The notes under the pieces are model-generated. The model was not told the DNA's origin. It did not search any database and saw only the letters and a list, made by a program, of their open reading frames with translations. The translations under genes were made by a program, and so were the position numbers. A stretch of DNA of 64,000 bases, taken from NCBI GenBank assembly GCA_021790195.1, contig JAJYIF010000008.1:1-64000 (forward strand), written 5' to 3'. The stretch's first letter is position 1, and each line of letters starts with the position of its first letter. This document shows, piece after piece, positions 45,616-53,926 of the stretch. Source of the DNA: Nitrospirota bacterium. GTDB taxonomy: Bacteria; Nitrospirota; Thermodesulfovibrionia; Thermodesulfovibrionales; UBA9159.

Positions 45616-46418
45616 CAACCAAGAAAGTTGACGAATTTCTGGAGATCTTCAAGAAGGGAGAAGAGTTCACTAAGGACCTTCTCAAGGAGAATGAAAAGCT
45701 CCGTTACAGGATCGCGGAGATGGAAGACTCGCTTCAGGGCTCGGCCGGCGAAGAAAAGGTGCGGGTTTTCGAGGAGCGCATCAAGAAGCTTGAAGACGAG
45801 GTCGTGGCCGTGAAGGAGAGGTACAAGCGCGTCGAAGAGGAGAACAAGGATTTCGCGGCAAAGTATATCGAGGTCGAAGAGATAAACAACGCCTTGGCCA
45901 ACCTCTATGTCGCAAGTTATCAGCTCCATTCGACGCTCGATTTCGACGAGGTGCTCAGGATCATAAAAGAGATCGTGATCAATCTGATAGGCGCCGAGAT
46001 ATTCGCCGTGCTTCTCATCGATGAAAAGACGAACGATATCGTCCCTGTTTCGACCGAAGGTGTTACGCTTGAGGCGATCCCGAAGGCCAGGATCGGCGAA
46101 GGGATCGTCGGCTCGGTTGCAAAAGAGGGGGAGAGTTATTTCGCAGCTGACCTGCGCGAAGGAGGAGACGTAGAGAAGGGGATGCCCATGGTCTGCATCG
46201 CGCTCAAGATAAAGGAGCACGTGATAGGCGTTATCGCGATCTATTCGTTGCTTATGCAGAAAGAGGGGTTCAACAACGTGGACTACGAACTTTTCAACCT
46301 CCTGGCGGGACATGCGGCGACCGCCATATTCTCGGCGAAACTCTATACACAGTCCGAAAGGAAACTGACTACCATACAGAGCTTTCTTGAACTCTTGAAA
46401 GAGAAGCCGAAAAAATAG
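45600..46418 (+). CDS. Coiled-coil GAF domain protein
   Basis: This 272-residue soluble protein has a long N-terminal coiled coil (about 1-100, highly charged, with EKVRVFEERIKKLEDEVVAV) and a C-terminal GAF domain (about 110-260: LHSTLDFDEVLRIIKEIVIN, RIGEGIVGSVAKEGESYFA, HVIGVIAIYSLLMQKE). No kinase or cyclase output follows. GAF domains bind small ligands or cyclic nucleotides, and coiled coils bind partners, so this may be a soluble sensor or CheY-binding adaptor. It overlaps cheB by 16 bases and is followed after eight bases by the last cheY. Confidence 0.8.
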   Translation: MEKELTTKKVDEFLEIFKKGEEFTKDLLKENEKLRYRIAEMEDSLQGSAGEEKVRVFEERIKKLEDEVVAVKERYKRVEEENKDFAAKYIEVEEINNALANLYVASYQLHSTLDFDEVLRIIKEIVINLIGAEIFAVLLIDEKTNDIVPVSTEGVTLEAIPKARIGEGIVGSVAKEGESYFAADLREGGDVEKGMPMVCIALKIKEHVIGVIAIYSLLMQKEGFNNVDYELFNLLAGHAATAIFSAKLYTQSERKLTTIQSFLELLKEKPKK

Positions 46419-46426
46419 GAGGTAAG

Positions 46427-46795
46427 ATGCCGAGCATCCTGGTCGTTGAAGATTCCCCGACAATGAGGCAGCTTATCACCTTCGCCATGAAGAGGATATC
46501 GGGGGCGAAGGTCATCGAGGCGACCGACGGCGTAGACGCCTTGAAGAAGCTTTCTTCCGAAAGGGTGGATCTCATCCTGGCGGACATCAATATGCCTGTA
46601 ATGGACGGTCTCAAACTGGTGAGCCTTGTCAAGAACAATCAGTCGTACAAGGACATACCGGTCATAATAATCACGACTGAGGGCGCCAGGGAAGACAAGG
46701 AAAAAGCCCTCGCCATTGGCGCGAATGCGTATCTCCCTAAGCCGATCCAGACCCAGGAGCTTATTAAACTCGTCAGCACCTTTCTAGGCTCTTAA
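46427..46795 (+). CDS. cheY: CheY-like single-domain response regulator, second copy
   Basis: This 122-residue receiver has ILVVEDSPTMRQLITFAMKR, the phosphorylation site LADINMPVMDG, the switch IIITTEGAREDKEKAL and the Lys in LPKPIQTQEL. The GAREDKE segment is close to that of the first CheY (SSEDKER), so the two are related. The start follows AGGAGGTAAG. As the last gene of the operon it is a likely output regulator or a phosphate sink. Confidence 0.92.
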   Translation: MPSILVVEDSPTMRQLITFAMKRISGAKVIEATDGVDALKKLSSERVDLILADINMPVMDGLKLVSLVKNNQSYKDIPVIIITTEGAREDKEKALAIGANAYLPKPIQTQELIKLVSTFLGS

Positions 46796-46813
46796 ACCTT
46801 TCGCAAGATCTCC

Positions 46814-46830
46814 CGGTCGGGTCAAGACCG
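46814..46830 (+). terminator. Weak hairpin after the chemosensory operon
   Basis: CGGTC-gggtcaa-GACCG, extended by mismatched C/G bases, lies 19 bases after the cheY stop and is followed by CCCTTCATATTC. The stem is short and there is no T-run, so this is only a possible end of the long transcript. Confidence 0.3.
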
Positions 46831-46894
46831 TCCCTTCATATTCTTGCTCAGGCCCGGCCCGAATGCATCTGTATAACAGACGGCGGAAGTTCCT

Positions 46895-47809
46895 TTATCC
46901 TTTCCCTCCGGTAATGACTTCATGCAAGGCCCTGCCGAGCTCCTTCATCTTATACGGCTTCGCTACCACCCCGCTGAAACCGAACTCTCTGAAGTTGGAG
47001 ATAACGGCATCGTGGGGATACCCGCTCGAGACGATGCCTTTCGCCCCGGGATCGATCCGGATGACCCCCCTTTCGGGCATCGCCTGGTCGTTGATGACTA
47101 GATTATTGACCACCTGGCCCATCTGGCCCTCTTCAACATCGACAGGCCAGACGTCGTCGGCAATCGAGAACTCACACTTCGCATTGGAACCCCCGAGTGC
47201 AAATCGCGCCGAATCCCTCACTATCTGCCCCACAGAGACCGTCTTCTTGAGCGGTTTTCCCCCTTTCGAAAAGGTGAGCAGCTGCTGCGTCAGGTCCCGC
47301 GCACGCTCCGACGCCTTTTCCGCTTCATCCAGTCTCTCAAAGACCTTGTCTTCCTTCTTCGTGAGCATCTTTGCAAGAGAGATATTCCCTAAGATACCTG
47401 TGAGGAGATTATTGAAGTCATGAGCGATGCCCCCTGCAAGCACTCCGATGGATTCAAGCTTCTGGGCCCTTATGAGCTCCTCCTCCATTTGCTTTCGCTC
47501 TGTAATGTCGATGAGGGTCCCGATTATCGCGGGCCTCCCCTCAAACTCCGTTCTTGTCCCGTTAGTCTCCATATCGATCAGGACGCCGTCTCTTCTCCGC
47601 CCGCGGAATGAAGCGAGGATGCTGTTCAGCTCTCCCCGGAGACACCTTTGAATGTTCTCCTCGACCAGCTCGCGGCTGTCTTCCGCAAGCACATCGGAAA
47701 ACAATCTCGAAGAGATCAGTTCATCCTGTGTGTATCCGAAGATCTGGACGAATTTGGGGTTAATGAATGGTGAATGGTTTAATAATTGTTTTCCCCTCCA
47801 TTGCTTCAA
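46895..47809 (-). pseudogene. PAS-histidine kinase remnant with internal deletion
   Basis: The frame is open over 304 codons but is a damaged hybrid kinase. It begins abruptly inside a PAS domain (FINPKFVQIFGYTQDEL), goes on with an intact HisKA box (LAGGIAHDFNNLLTGILGNI, phospho-acceptor His) and reaches the N-box of the ATPase (GQMGQVVNNLVINDQAMPER). It then jumps, around 47050-47062, straight into the last third of a receiver domain (DPGAKGIVSSGY, VVAKPYKMKEL). The rest of the ATPase (G1, F and G2 boxes) and the phospho-acceptor Asp of the receiver are missing. The join is in frame. The region beyond its 5' end holds an IS and other debris, consistent with recent rearrangement. It is unlikely to be active. 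Confidence 0.78.
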
Positions 47810-47879
47810 GCAAAAACCTTCTTACAAATTATCACAAAACATCTCAATTATCAACCCGTTTCCTACCATGGGTTAGGCA

Positions 47880-48001
47880 GTAGAAAGGATGCGGCATCTC
47901 TATGGAAGCAGGGAGCGAGGCTTTCTGCCGAAAGACGTAAATCCGCCTGTCCTTGCTCAAGATCCGCCTGAATATAAGAAACTGGGCGTCACGGCTACAT
48001 G
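47880..48001 (+). pseudogene. Fragment duplicated from the lipoprotein gene at 51368-51925
   Basis: The 113 bases 47889-48001 match 51650-51762 without gaps and with about ten differences (roughly 91 percent identity). They encode the same stretch including ERGFLPKDVNPP and QDPPEYKKL. Beyond 48001 the similarity ends abruptly. The fragment has no start, no signal sequence and no proper end. It lies next to the IS, so the copy probably arose during the same rearrangement. Confidence 0.8.
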
Positions 48002-48129
48002 GCGAGATTTTGTGGAAAACGGTCGGCCGTCTGCAATTCAGACCAAATCCCCGCTTGTCCTGAGGGACATTAAGCACTTAAGAAACAGCCGCATCAGACA
48101 TTCTCATGGGTAGCCCCATCATATTGTGG

Positions 48130-49392
48130 TCATGTTGCTCGGAAGCATAGAGTTGGCTTAGCCGGGGCCTTGGGAAATAGGTCCAGGCCGCCGCAATGGA
48201 AATATATGGCGGTTCGATAATGGGAGCGATTACGAAAACCACAGGCCATCCGTTTTACTTTCTCGATCTTGCCGTTGATCGCCTCGCCCAGGGCGTTGGT
48301 GATCCGATGCCGCGCATAGGTGACGATGTTGTCTATATGTGCCTTCACGGTCTTGGCCACTTTCTTCATAGGCTCAAGCCGACAATGAGTGGCCCAGAAA
48401 TACCACCGTTTAAAATACTTCCTCATAGAGGCTCCGTACCGGTAATTCCACAGATGCCGAAGGTTCTCTTTGATTGCCCACGCCCGGCATACTCGCAGGT
48501 CTTGGGCTCTCAATGCCTCAAACTCTCCCCGCCGCCACAACGGGATATTCTCCTCGCTCCACAACCACAGATATTTTGTCCCCTTAAGAATTTGCTCTCC
48601 GCCTTCCGAAAGTTCGCGGTGTTCGCTCTTTCTGACCTCGTCCACCGCCTCCAGAACATGCTTCATGACATGAAAACGATCAAAGACGATCTTCTTTTCC
48701 GCATCAGGCACATACGCCTTGGTAGCCGCAATGTAGGGATCCCACATGTCCATCGCCACGGCCTTGACCCCGGCAAGCTCCTCTTTCGTAAACTGCCGAT
48801 AATAACTCTCAAGGCTTCCCTGCCCCCGATCATCCCATACAAACTCAACCGTACCGGCATCAATGTCGTATACCAACGATTCATATTTGTGCCCTTTGGC
48901 TATCGACTTCTCGTCCACCCCGATGCGACTGGGTATCCGATGCTCTTTGCGCGCCCGGCCACGATTCACCGCCCGCTCCAGAGCGTGCCAGCTTCTGTCC
49001 CAGCTCAAATCACAAAGCCGCGCCGTTGCCTCAATGCTGCACTCCTGGGCCACTCGGATCACCCGGCTCTCAAAGGCATACGTCATATCGGTGCCGTTTT
49101 CACCCATCTCCGAGTCAATCTGCTTTACCCCATGCTTAGGACAGTTCACCCTCGGCGGCCGCACATGAATGTAGGTCTTCATCTGGCAGGTGTCCAAATG
49201 CCGATAGATGCGCTCCGGCGCATGATCGTACATGCCGTAAAACTCCCCGCATTCAGGACATCTCACTCGTATGTCAGGCTCATGGTCAATGTAAATATCA
49301 ATCCGCTCCGCCCCTTCATCCACAACCACCTGCTTCACATACCAAGGCAGCTTGATTCCCAATATCGTCGTATAAAGCGCTTTCTCATCCAT
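48130..49392 (-). mobile_element. ISL3-family transposase (insertion sequence)
   Basis: The 420-residue transposase has the ISL3 layout: an N-terminal zinc-finger part (VRCPECGEFYGMYDHAPERI, RPPRVNCPKHG), a helix-turn-helix (CSIEATARLCDLSWDRSWHA), then a DDE catalytic core with IGVDEKSIAKGHKYESLVYD, AVAMDMWDPYIAATKAY and DRFHVMKHVLEAVDEVRK, and a final NALGEAINGKIEKVKRMACG. The gene is complete, so the element may be active. I could not define convincing terminal inverted repeats: GGGT words occur at both sides (about 48114 and 49446), but the outer ends do not align well. The coordinates given are those of the gene. Confidence 0.9.
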
Positions 49393-49511
49393 AGCTTCTT
49401 AGATTACTCAAACTACTATATCTTGTATACACCCATTAAGAACCCGGATGCGCCAAGAAACAAAAGGGCGAGAAGTGTTACCGCCCCTTGTGTTAGTCTT
49501 CTGAATCTCTT

Positions 49512-51083
49512 CTAACTGTCAGCTCTTCTCTGTCTCCTCAGATAATAAACCGCGCCGAGTCCGGCAAGGAGCATAAATATAATCATACCCCATTCGTTCA
49601 TAGCCGGGACCGAGGCTGGGGCGGGTGGATCTTGATATTCATAAGCACCGATGTCACATTGCGAGTGCTGTGGCCGCGTCACACCGCGCTGATCGACGCC
49701 GTTTACCGGAGCTGCGGCGCAGACCGCATTATTGCCCGCGTCGATTGCCGCGCTTCCTAAAGGAAGGGCGATAGTCTCGGTCGGCCCTCCGTTATTTGCC
49801 AGAACATTGCTCCCAAGCGGGTCGCTCCCAGGAGTCGGAATCGTGGCGCCACAGGAGTTTGCGATCGTACCGCCGAATTGTAGGTTGTTGCCGCCATTCG
49901 TAATCGTCCCCGATCCGCCGCAGTTACCCCCTGTAGGACTGTCAGCCACAATCGTATTCGTAAGAGTAAGGGTTGTCCCAGAAGCACCATAAATTGCCCC
50001 CCCTGCTTTAGATGCGCCGTTCCCTGCAAAGGTACAGTTGGTGACCGATGCCGAGTTGCCTAAAAAAAATATTGCTCCGCCGTTATATGTAGTGCTGTTT
50101 CCGGAAAAAGTGCTGTTTGCGAGAATCAATACGTTATATTCACCAATGGCGCCAGCTTCGCTATTGGTGGCCTGGTTTCCGGAAAAAGTACTGTTCGTAA
50201 TTGTAAGAGTCCCATAGTCGTGGTCGATTGCGCCCCCAGACGGTGCAGTGTTATTCAAAAAGGAAGTTTTGTCGATAGTTACATCTCCTGCATCCAAATC
50301 GAGTGCACCGCCAAAGTATGAATGCGCAGCACTGTTGCCGGAAAAAATGCTTCCCGAGATATTGAGAGTGCCCCCATTAAGCTTGATGGCGCCGCCCTGA
50401 TAGGCACTATTGCCTAAAAAAGAGCTGTTTGTGATAGTGACCTCGACCGCCGAAGTGTCCGAAAAAATCGCGCCGCCCCTCTCCGCGGGGGCGTTATTAT
50501 TCGAAAAAGTACACCCTGTAATGTCCAGGGTGCCCTGATTGTAGATCGCGCCGCCTGGGCCCGGGACTGATGCCGAAGAGCCCTTAGTCAAGGTAAGGTT
50601 GTTGAGCGTGAGCGTGGTAGAAGCGTTAATGTGAAACAACTGCCATTTGTTGTCTCCGTCCATGGTAACATTTTGGCCTGTGCCGTCAATCGTCTGGTCC
50701 CTGGTGATGTTGGGCAGGGCAGCGCCCAGAGTGATAGTGCCGCTGACTGAAAAATTGATAGTGTACGGCCCCCCGCTATCTGCGCCGCAATCGGCATTGG
50801 CGGGAGTCCCGTCCGCCGCAAGTATCGCTTCGCGCAAAGTGCAATTGCCATCGGTAGTCGTATTGTCCAATAGCGAATTGACGGTAAACGTTGTCGCCGC
50901 CTGTGCGACCGGCACATGGACAAAGGATATCATAAAGAAAAGTAGTGCTAATATGAAAATGAATAGAACGCCTCCCCGTTTCGTAGTTCCCCTGCCAAAC
51001 AATTCATAGATAAGGCCGTCGGGCGGTCTACTTACAAGGGTTTCTAATGAGAACAACGCAGGATTGCCGCGATTCTCGATCAT
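49512..51083 (-). CDS. Exported beta-helix protein with CSLREA motif and IPTL-CTERM anchor
   Basis: The 523-residue product has a late signal peptide (LFIFILALLFFMISFVHVPVA), then the CSLREA-type motif TVNSLLDNTTTDGNCTLREA. A long run of parallel beta-helix repeats follows (GGAIYNQGTLDITGCTFSNN and TLTITNSTFSGNQA patterns), rich in Asn, Thr, Gly and Ser. The end matches the choice-of-anchor/IPTL-CTERM pattern: VPAMNEWGMIIFMLLAGLGA followed by Arg residues (RRQRR). Such C-terminal signals are processed by exosortase-like systems, none of which is in this window. The ATG at 51083 follows AAAGGAGGG; 31 upstream codons are open. It is likely a surface protein of unknown ligand. Confidence 0.85.
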   Translation of the reverse strand: MIENRGNPALFSLETLVSRPPDGLIYELFGRGTTKRGGVLFIFILALLFFMISFVHVPVAQAATTFTVNSLLDNTTTDGNCTLREAILAADGTPANADCGADSGGPYTINFSVSGTITLGAALPNITRDQTIDGTGQNVTMDGDNKWQLFHINASTTLTLNNLTLTKGSSASVPGPGGAIYNQGTLDITGCTFSNNNAPAERGGAIFSDTSAVEVTITNSSFLGNSAYQGGAIKLNGGTLNISGSIFSGNSAAHSYFGGALDLDAGDVTIDKTSFLNNTAPSGGAIDHDYGTLTITNSTFSGNQATNSEAGAIGEYNVLILANSTFSGNSTTYNGGAIFFLGNSASVTNCTFAGNGASKAGGAIYGASGTTLTLTNTIVADSPTGGNCGGSGTITNGGNNLQFGGTIANSCGATIPTPGSDPLGSNVLANNGGPTETIALPLGSAAIDAGNNAVCAAAPVNGVDQRGVTRPQHSQCDIGAYEYQDPPAPASVPAMNEWGMIIFMLLAGLGAVYYLRRQRRADS

Positions 51084-51367
51084 ACTAACCCTCCTTTTAT
51101 AGATGCATTCCCCCAATATACCTTTTGCCGCTTTATAAGCTCGCACAATTAAAACATATCGTCCGGGGTTTGTCAATTTACCTGGATGTTTTCTTTATCT
51201 GCTGTAAACGCCGGGGTAAGAGGATTGTTATGGAAAGGCAAGAGTGAGGGGCATGGCGGCAACTGGAAAGGGGGAGGGCGGACGTATTCAAGCGACTTTC
51301 AAGATGATGACAATACACTTCCATGAACAGGTAATATTGCGCTAAAAGGTATACTATTAAAGAGGGT
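51084..51367. other. Intergenic stretch between divergent exported-protein genes
   Basis: These 284 bases separate the beta-helix gene (minus) and the lipoprotein gene (plus). Apart from the beta-helix ribosome-binding site (51086-51093 region) no gene, hairpin or repeat was recognised. Confidence 0.4.
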
Positions 51368-51925
51368 TTGTTTGCGAAGGGTGCAGTTATTATCTTTCTT
51401 GGAGAAGAAGAGATAAAGAAATATCTAATCGCCTTTATCGTGACAATGCTGACGGGTTGCACAAGCTTGTCGCCGCCGCCAGTGAGCATATTAAGCCGGT
51501 TCGACGCTGATCAGGCAAGGGGAATGTTGAAAGAGGGGACCAATACAATAAAGGGAAGTTGCCGTATTCAGCAAAGAGGCAGCGGTGTCGTAACGTGTGC
51601 GGGCCGGCAAGTGAACTTGCTTCCGGCCACAGATTACGCCATAGAGAAAATGCGATTTCTCTATGGAAGCAAGGAGCGAGGCTTTCTGCCGAAAGACGTG
51701 AATCCCCCTGTCTTTGCTCAAGATCCGCCTGAATATAAGAAACTGAGCGTCACGACAACATGTGATGCCAAGGGTTACTTTAAATTCGAAAAGGTGGCCG
51801 ACGGCAGCTTCTTTGTTGTTATGGAAGTCTCATGGCAGGTCGATGGATTCCCGCAGGGAGGGTCATTGATGCAGCGAGTCGAGGTGTCGGGCGGACAAAC
51901 AAGGGAGATTGTCCTTGGACTGTAA
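51368..51925 (+). CDS. Small lipoprotein, carboxypeptidase-regulatory-like
   Basis: The product of up to 185 residues carries a hydrophobic start ending in the lipobox LTGC (KKYLIAFIVTMLTGC), then SLSPPPVSILSRFDADQARG and a C-terminal beta-rich part (TTTCDAKGYFKFEKVADGSF, VEVSGGQTREIVLGL). That part resembles carboxypeptidase regulatory/SdrD-like domains, in which xxG.F.F..V..G.Y is typical. The start codon is unclear; TTG at 51368 is the only in-frame candidate noted. The central part is duplicated as a fragment at 47880-48001. The function is unknown. Confidence 0.65.
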   Translation: MFAKGAVIIFLGEEEIKKYLIAFIVTMLTGCTSLSPPPVSILSRFDADQARGMLKEGTNTIKGSCRIQQRGSGVVTCAGRQVNLLPATDYAIEKMRFLYGSKERGFLPKDVNPPVFAQDPPEYKKLSVTTTCDAKGYFKFEKVADGSFFVVMEVSWQVDGFPQGGSLMQRVEVSGGQTREIVLGL

Positions 51926-51971
51926 GCGGTGCCTTTTCAGTTCATGAATAACTTTCCACGCGGATTACATC

Positions 51972-52559
51972 TCAATGAAAAAGGGGAATACGGAACAAAA
52001 GAAGATAACCGTTTAACATGAACACGACGCCCAATATAGAGGTGGCCAGAGCAAAGTAAAATATCTGCCTGGAAACCGCCAGTATCGAGATTGAAGCCAT
52101 TACGATAGAAATCTGGAGTAAAACTTCTGCATAATCAAAATAGGGATCTTTGGTCCGATATCTATCGCGCTCGCCTTCGAGTTCCTTGGCTTGCTGCTCG
52201 ATTTTTTTCTTCTCGGCATCATAACGTCTCTCTTCATCGCTCATTTTTTTCAGCGCTGCCTCGTATTGTCCTCTGTCTTCCCGACTCATCAAATGACCCG
52301 ACTTGAGGAGTTCGGCCTCCATCCGCATCTTCTCGATGTTATAGAGATGCTGCCGAATCACCTTGGACTGGTAGAATGCCCACTGGTCAGAGGATTGCTG
52401 TTGTGCAAGGAGCATTTCTTTAGTTGCATTGTTGCCTCCCAGTGACGTGACAGCCAGCATGACGGCAAAGACAGCAGTGGTAAGCGCCACTTTTTTGGTG
52501 AATTGTTTTCTGCCGGCCTCAGCAAGTTCTTCAGTGTTCGGAAGTTCTACCTCGGGCAT
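51972..52559 (-). CDS. DUF4337-type membrane protein
   Basis: The 195-residue protein has one N-terminal membrane helix (VALTTAVFAVMLAVTSLGGN), a long charged coiled-coil section (RREDRGQYEAALKKM-like, with EKKKIEQQAKELEGERDRYR) and two C-terminal helices (EVLLQISIVMASISILAVSR, FALATSILGVVFMLNGYLLL). This is the layout of the DUF4337 family, whose role is unknown. The start at 52559 is supported by AAGGAG seven bases upstream; the frame is open for 35 codons more. No functional tie to its neighbours is visible. Confidence 0.75.
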   Translation of the reverse strand: MPEVELPNTEELAEAGRKQFTKKVALTTAVFAVMLAVTSLGGNNATKEMLLAQQQSSDQWAFYQSKVIRQHLYNIEKMRMEAELLKSGHLMSREDRGQYEAALKKMSDEERRYDAEKKKIEQQAKELEGERDRYRTKDPYFDYAEVLLQISIVMASISILAVSRQIFYFALATSILGVVFMLNGYLLLFRIPLFH

Positions 52560-52872
52560 AACATGCGCTCCTTTCCGCTGACCATTATCTTTATTCATTA
52601 TACTAAAGACACCGCAGTCACGCCAAAGACAGTAAATTCGGAATGCTTGATTGTCACTTCTCACAGGAGACTGTCTAAGTATACAGATTCAGATAAGAGC
52701 ACGATGAGACACTGATACGCGCTGTCCGCCTGATATCAGATACCCTGGCCGACTCTTAGGGAACGTTGGTTTCCGGTACAAACATGTATGGCCTGCCGCT
52801 TCATAAAGCCAAAAAGAAAGAAATAATATGGAAGCGTCTCCATGTTTTTCGAGGCAATTCGCAGGGCGACGT
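52560..52872. other. Intergenic region between divergent genes, with a small inverted repeat
   Basis: No gene was recognised in these 313 bases. An inverted repeat ATGGA-agcgtc... -TCCAT at 52828-52843 lies 30 bases upstream of the hydrogenase promoter and could be an operator for a dimeric regulator. The remainder shows nothing noteworthy. Confidence 0.35.
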
Positions 52873-52903
52873 TTGACATTTTTTTGGTCGGTTTTGCTAT
52901 ATT
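52873..52903 (+). promoter_or_regulatory. Candidate promoter of the hydrogenase-kinase-cyclase cassette
   Basis: A perfect TTGACA (52873-52878) is followed after 19 bases by TATATT (52898-52903), with TG one base upstream of the -10 (extended -10 form TGCTATATT). The long spacer is partly offset by the extended -10. It lies about 70 bases before the ATG at 52972. Confidence 0.45.
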
Positions 52904-52971
52904 AAGGAGCGCGGGCAGCTCGGCCAAGACGGTCAAGCAGAAGCCCTTCATTGATATTGAGGCGGGGAACT

Positions 52972-53913
52972 ATGACGGCAAAGACTCTTTATTGGCTTCA
53001 GTGTGGCGGATGCGGCGGGGACAGCATGTCCTTTTTCAACATAGAGTCTCCCAACCTGGCAGATCTTTTCAGCTATCTCGATATTGAAGTGCTGTGGCAT
53101 CCGTCTCTTTCCAGAAAGTCATCATCTGCTCACAGGTCATTGATTGATGACCTATTGGAAGGCAGACAACCCCTTGATATCCTTTGTATAGAGGGCTCTA
53201 TCATCCGCGGCCCTGGCGGTACGGGGATGTTCAACACCTTCGAAGGTCAACCCAAGAAGAATCTTGTAGCTGCCCTCGCCGGAAAGGCCGGCAGCGTGGT
53301 CGCGGTAGGCACCTGCGCCAGTTTCGGCGGAATAGGCGCGGACGGTGACATTGAGGCCACCGGGGCGATGTTCACCAAGACAAAGAAGGGCGGCTTCCTG
53401 GGTGAGAATTTTCTTTCGGCAAGCGGCACGCCGGTCATTAACCTGCCCGGATGTCCCTGTCATGGCGATGTCCTCTGCGGCGCTTTGACAGCGCTCTGCA
53501 CCGCCACGAAATTGCCATTGAACGAGTACAACGTTCCTCTCCAATGGTATGGATTGTTGGTTCATCAGGGATGTGTCAGAAACGAATATCATGAATACCG
53601 CGTGGAGGAAAAGGATTTCGGCGATAAGGGCTGCCTCTTCTTTCATCTGGGATGCCGGGGACCGATTTCCTACGGTCCATGCAACAAGCTGCTCTGGAAC
53701 CGCCGCAGTTCCAAGACGCGTGTAGGCGTTCCGTGCGTCGGATGCACAAGCCCGGATTTCCCTCAGAGTTACCCCTTTTTCCATACGCGTAATCTTGCAG
53801 GTATTCCGCTCGAATTGCCGGATGGGGTTGACAGGGCCCATTATATGGCCTACAAAGCCATGGCTGCCGCAGCTGCCCCGATCAGACTGAAGAAGAGAGA
53901 AACAGAAGTTTAA
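52972..53913 (+). CDS. [NiFe] hydrogenase small subunit, group 2-like (sensory type)
   Basis: The 313-residue subunit has no Tat signal peptide, so it stays in the cytoplasm. It begins TLYWLQCGGCGGDSMSFFN, then IEVLWHPSLS, DILCIEGSIIRGPGGTG, VAVGTCASFGGIGADGD and NLPGCPCHGD, the ordered Fe-S ligands of small subunits. The C-terminal Cys set is GCLFFHLGCRGPISYGPCNK, then VGVPCVGCTSPDFPQ. The WHPSL block and MSFFN start are typical of group 2 (uptake/sensory) enzymes. At the proximal cluster the usual second Cys is Asp17. It passes electrons from the Ni-Fe site of the large subunit encoded 13 bases downstream. The start at 52972 fits the family; seven upstream codons are also open. Confidence 0.9.
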   Translation: MTAKTLYWLQCGGCGGDSMSFFNIESPNLADLFSYLDIEVLWHPSLSRKSSSAHRSLIDDLLEGRQPLDILCIEGSIIRGPGGTGMFNTFEGQPKKNLVAALAGKAGSVVAVGTCASFGGIGADGDIEATGAMFTKTKKGGFLGENFLSASGTPVINLPGCPCHGDVLCGALTALCTATKLPLNEYNVPLQWYGLLVHQGCVRNEYHEYRVEEKDFGDKGCLFFHLGCRGPISYGPCNKLLWNRRSSKTRVGVPCVGCTSPDFPQSYPFFHTRNLAGIPLELPDGVDRAHYMAYKAMAAAAAPIRLKKRETEV

Positions 53914-53926
53914 GGACAGAAGTGAT

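Noticed and set aside
45252-46463. 403-codon open frame on the minus strand
   Set aside because: It is antisense to cheB and the GAF gene, which have intact motifs and ribosome-binding sites.
48100-49460. Terminal inverted repeats of the ISL3 element
   Set aside because: Only short GGGT/ATGGG words match between the two sides; not enough to set the element ends.
48196-49515. 439-codon open frame on the plus strand
   Set aside because: It is antisense to the ISL3 transposase; the translation shows no known domain.
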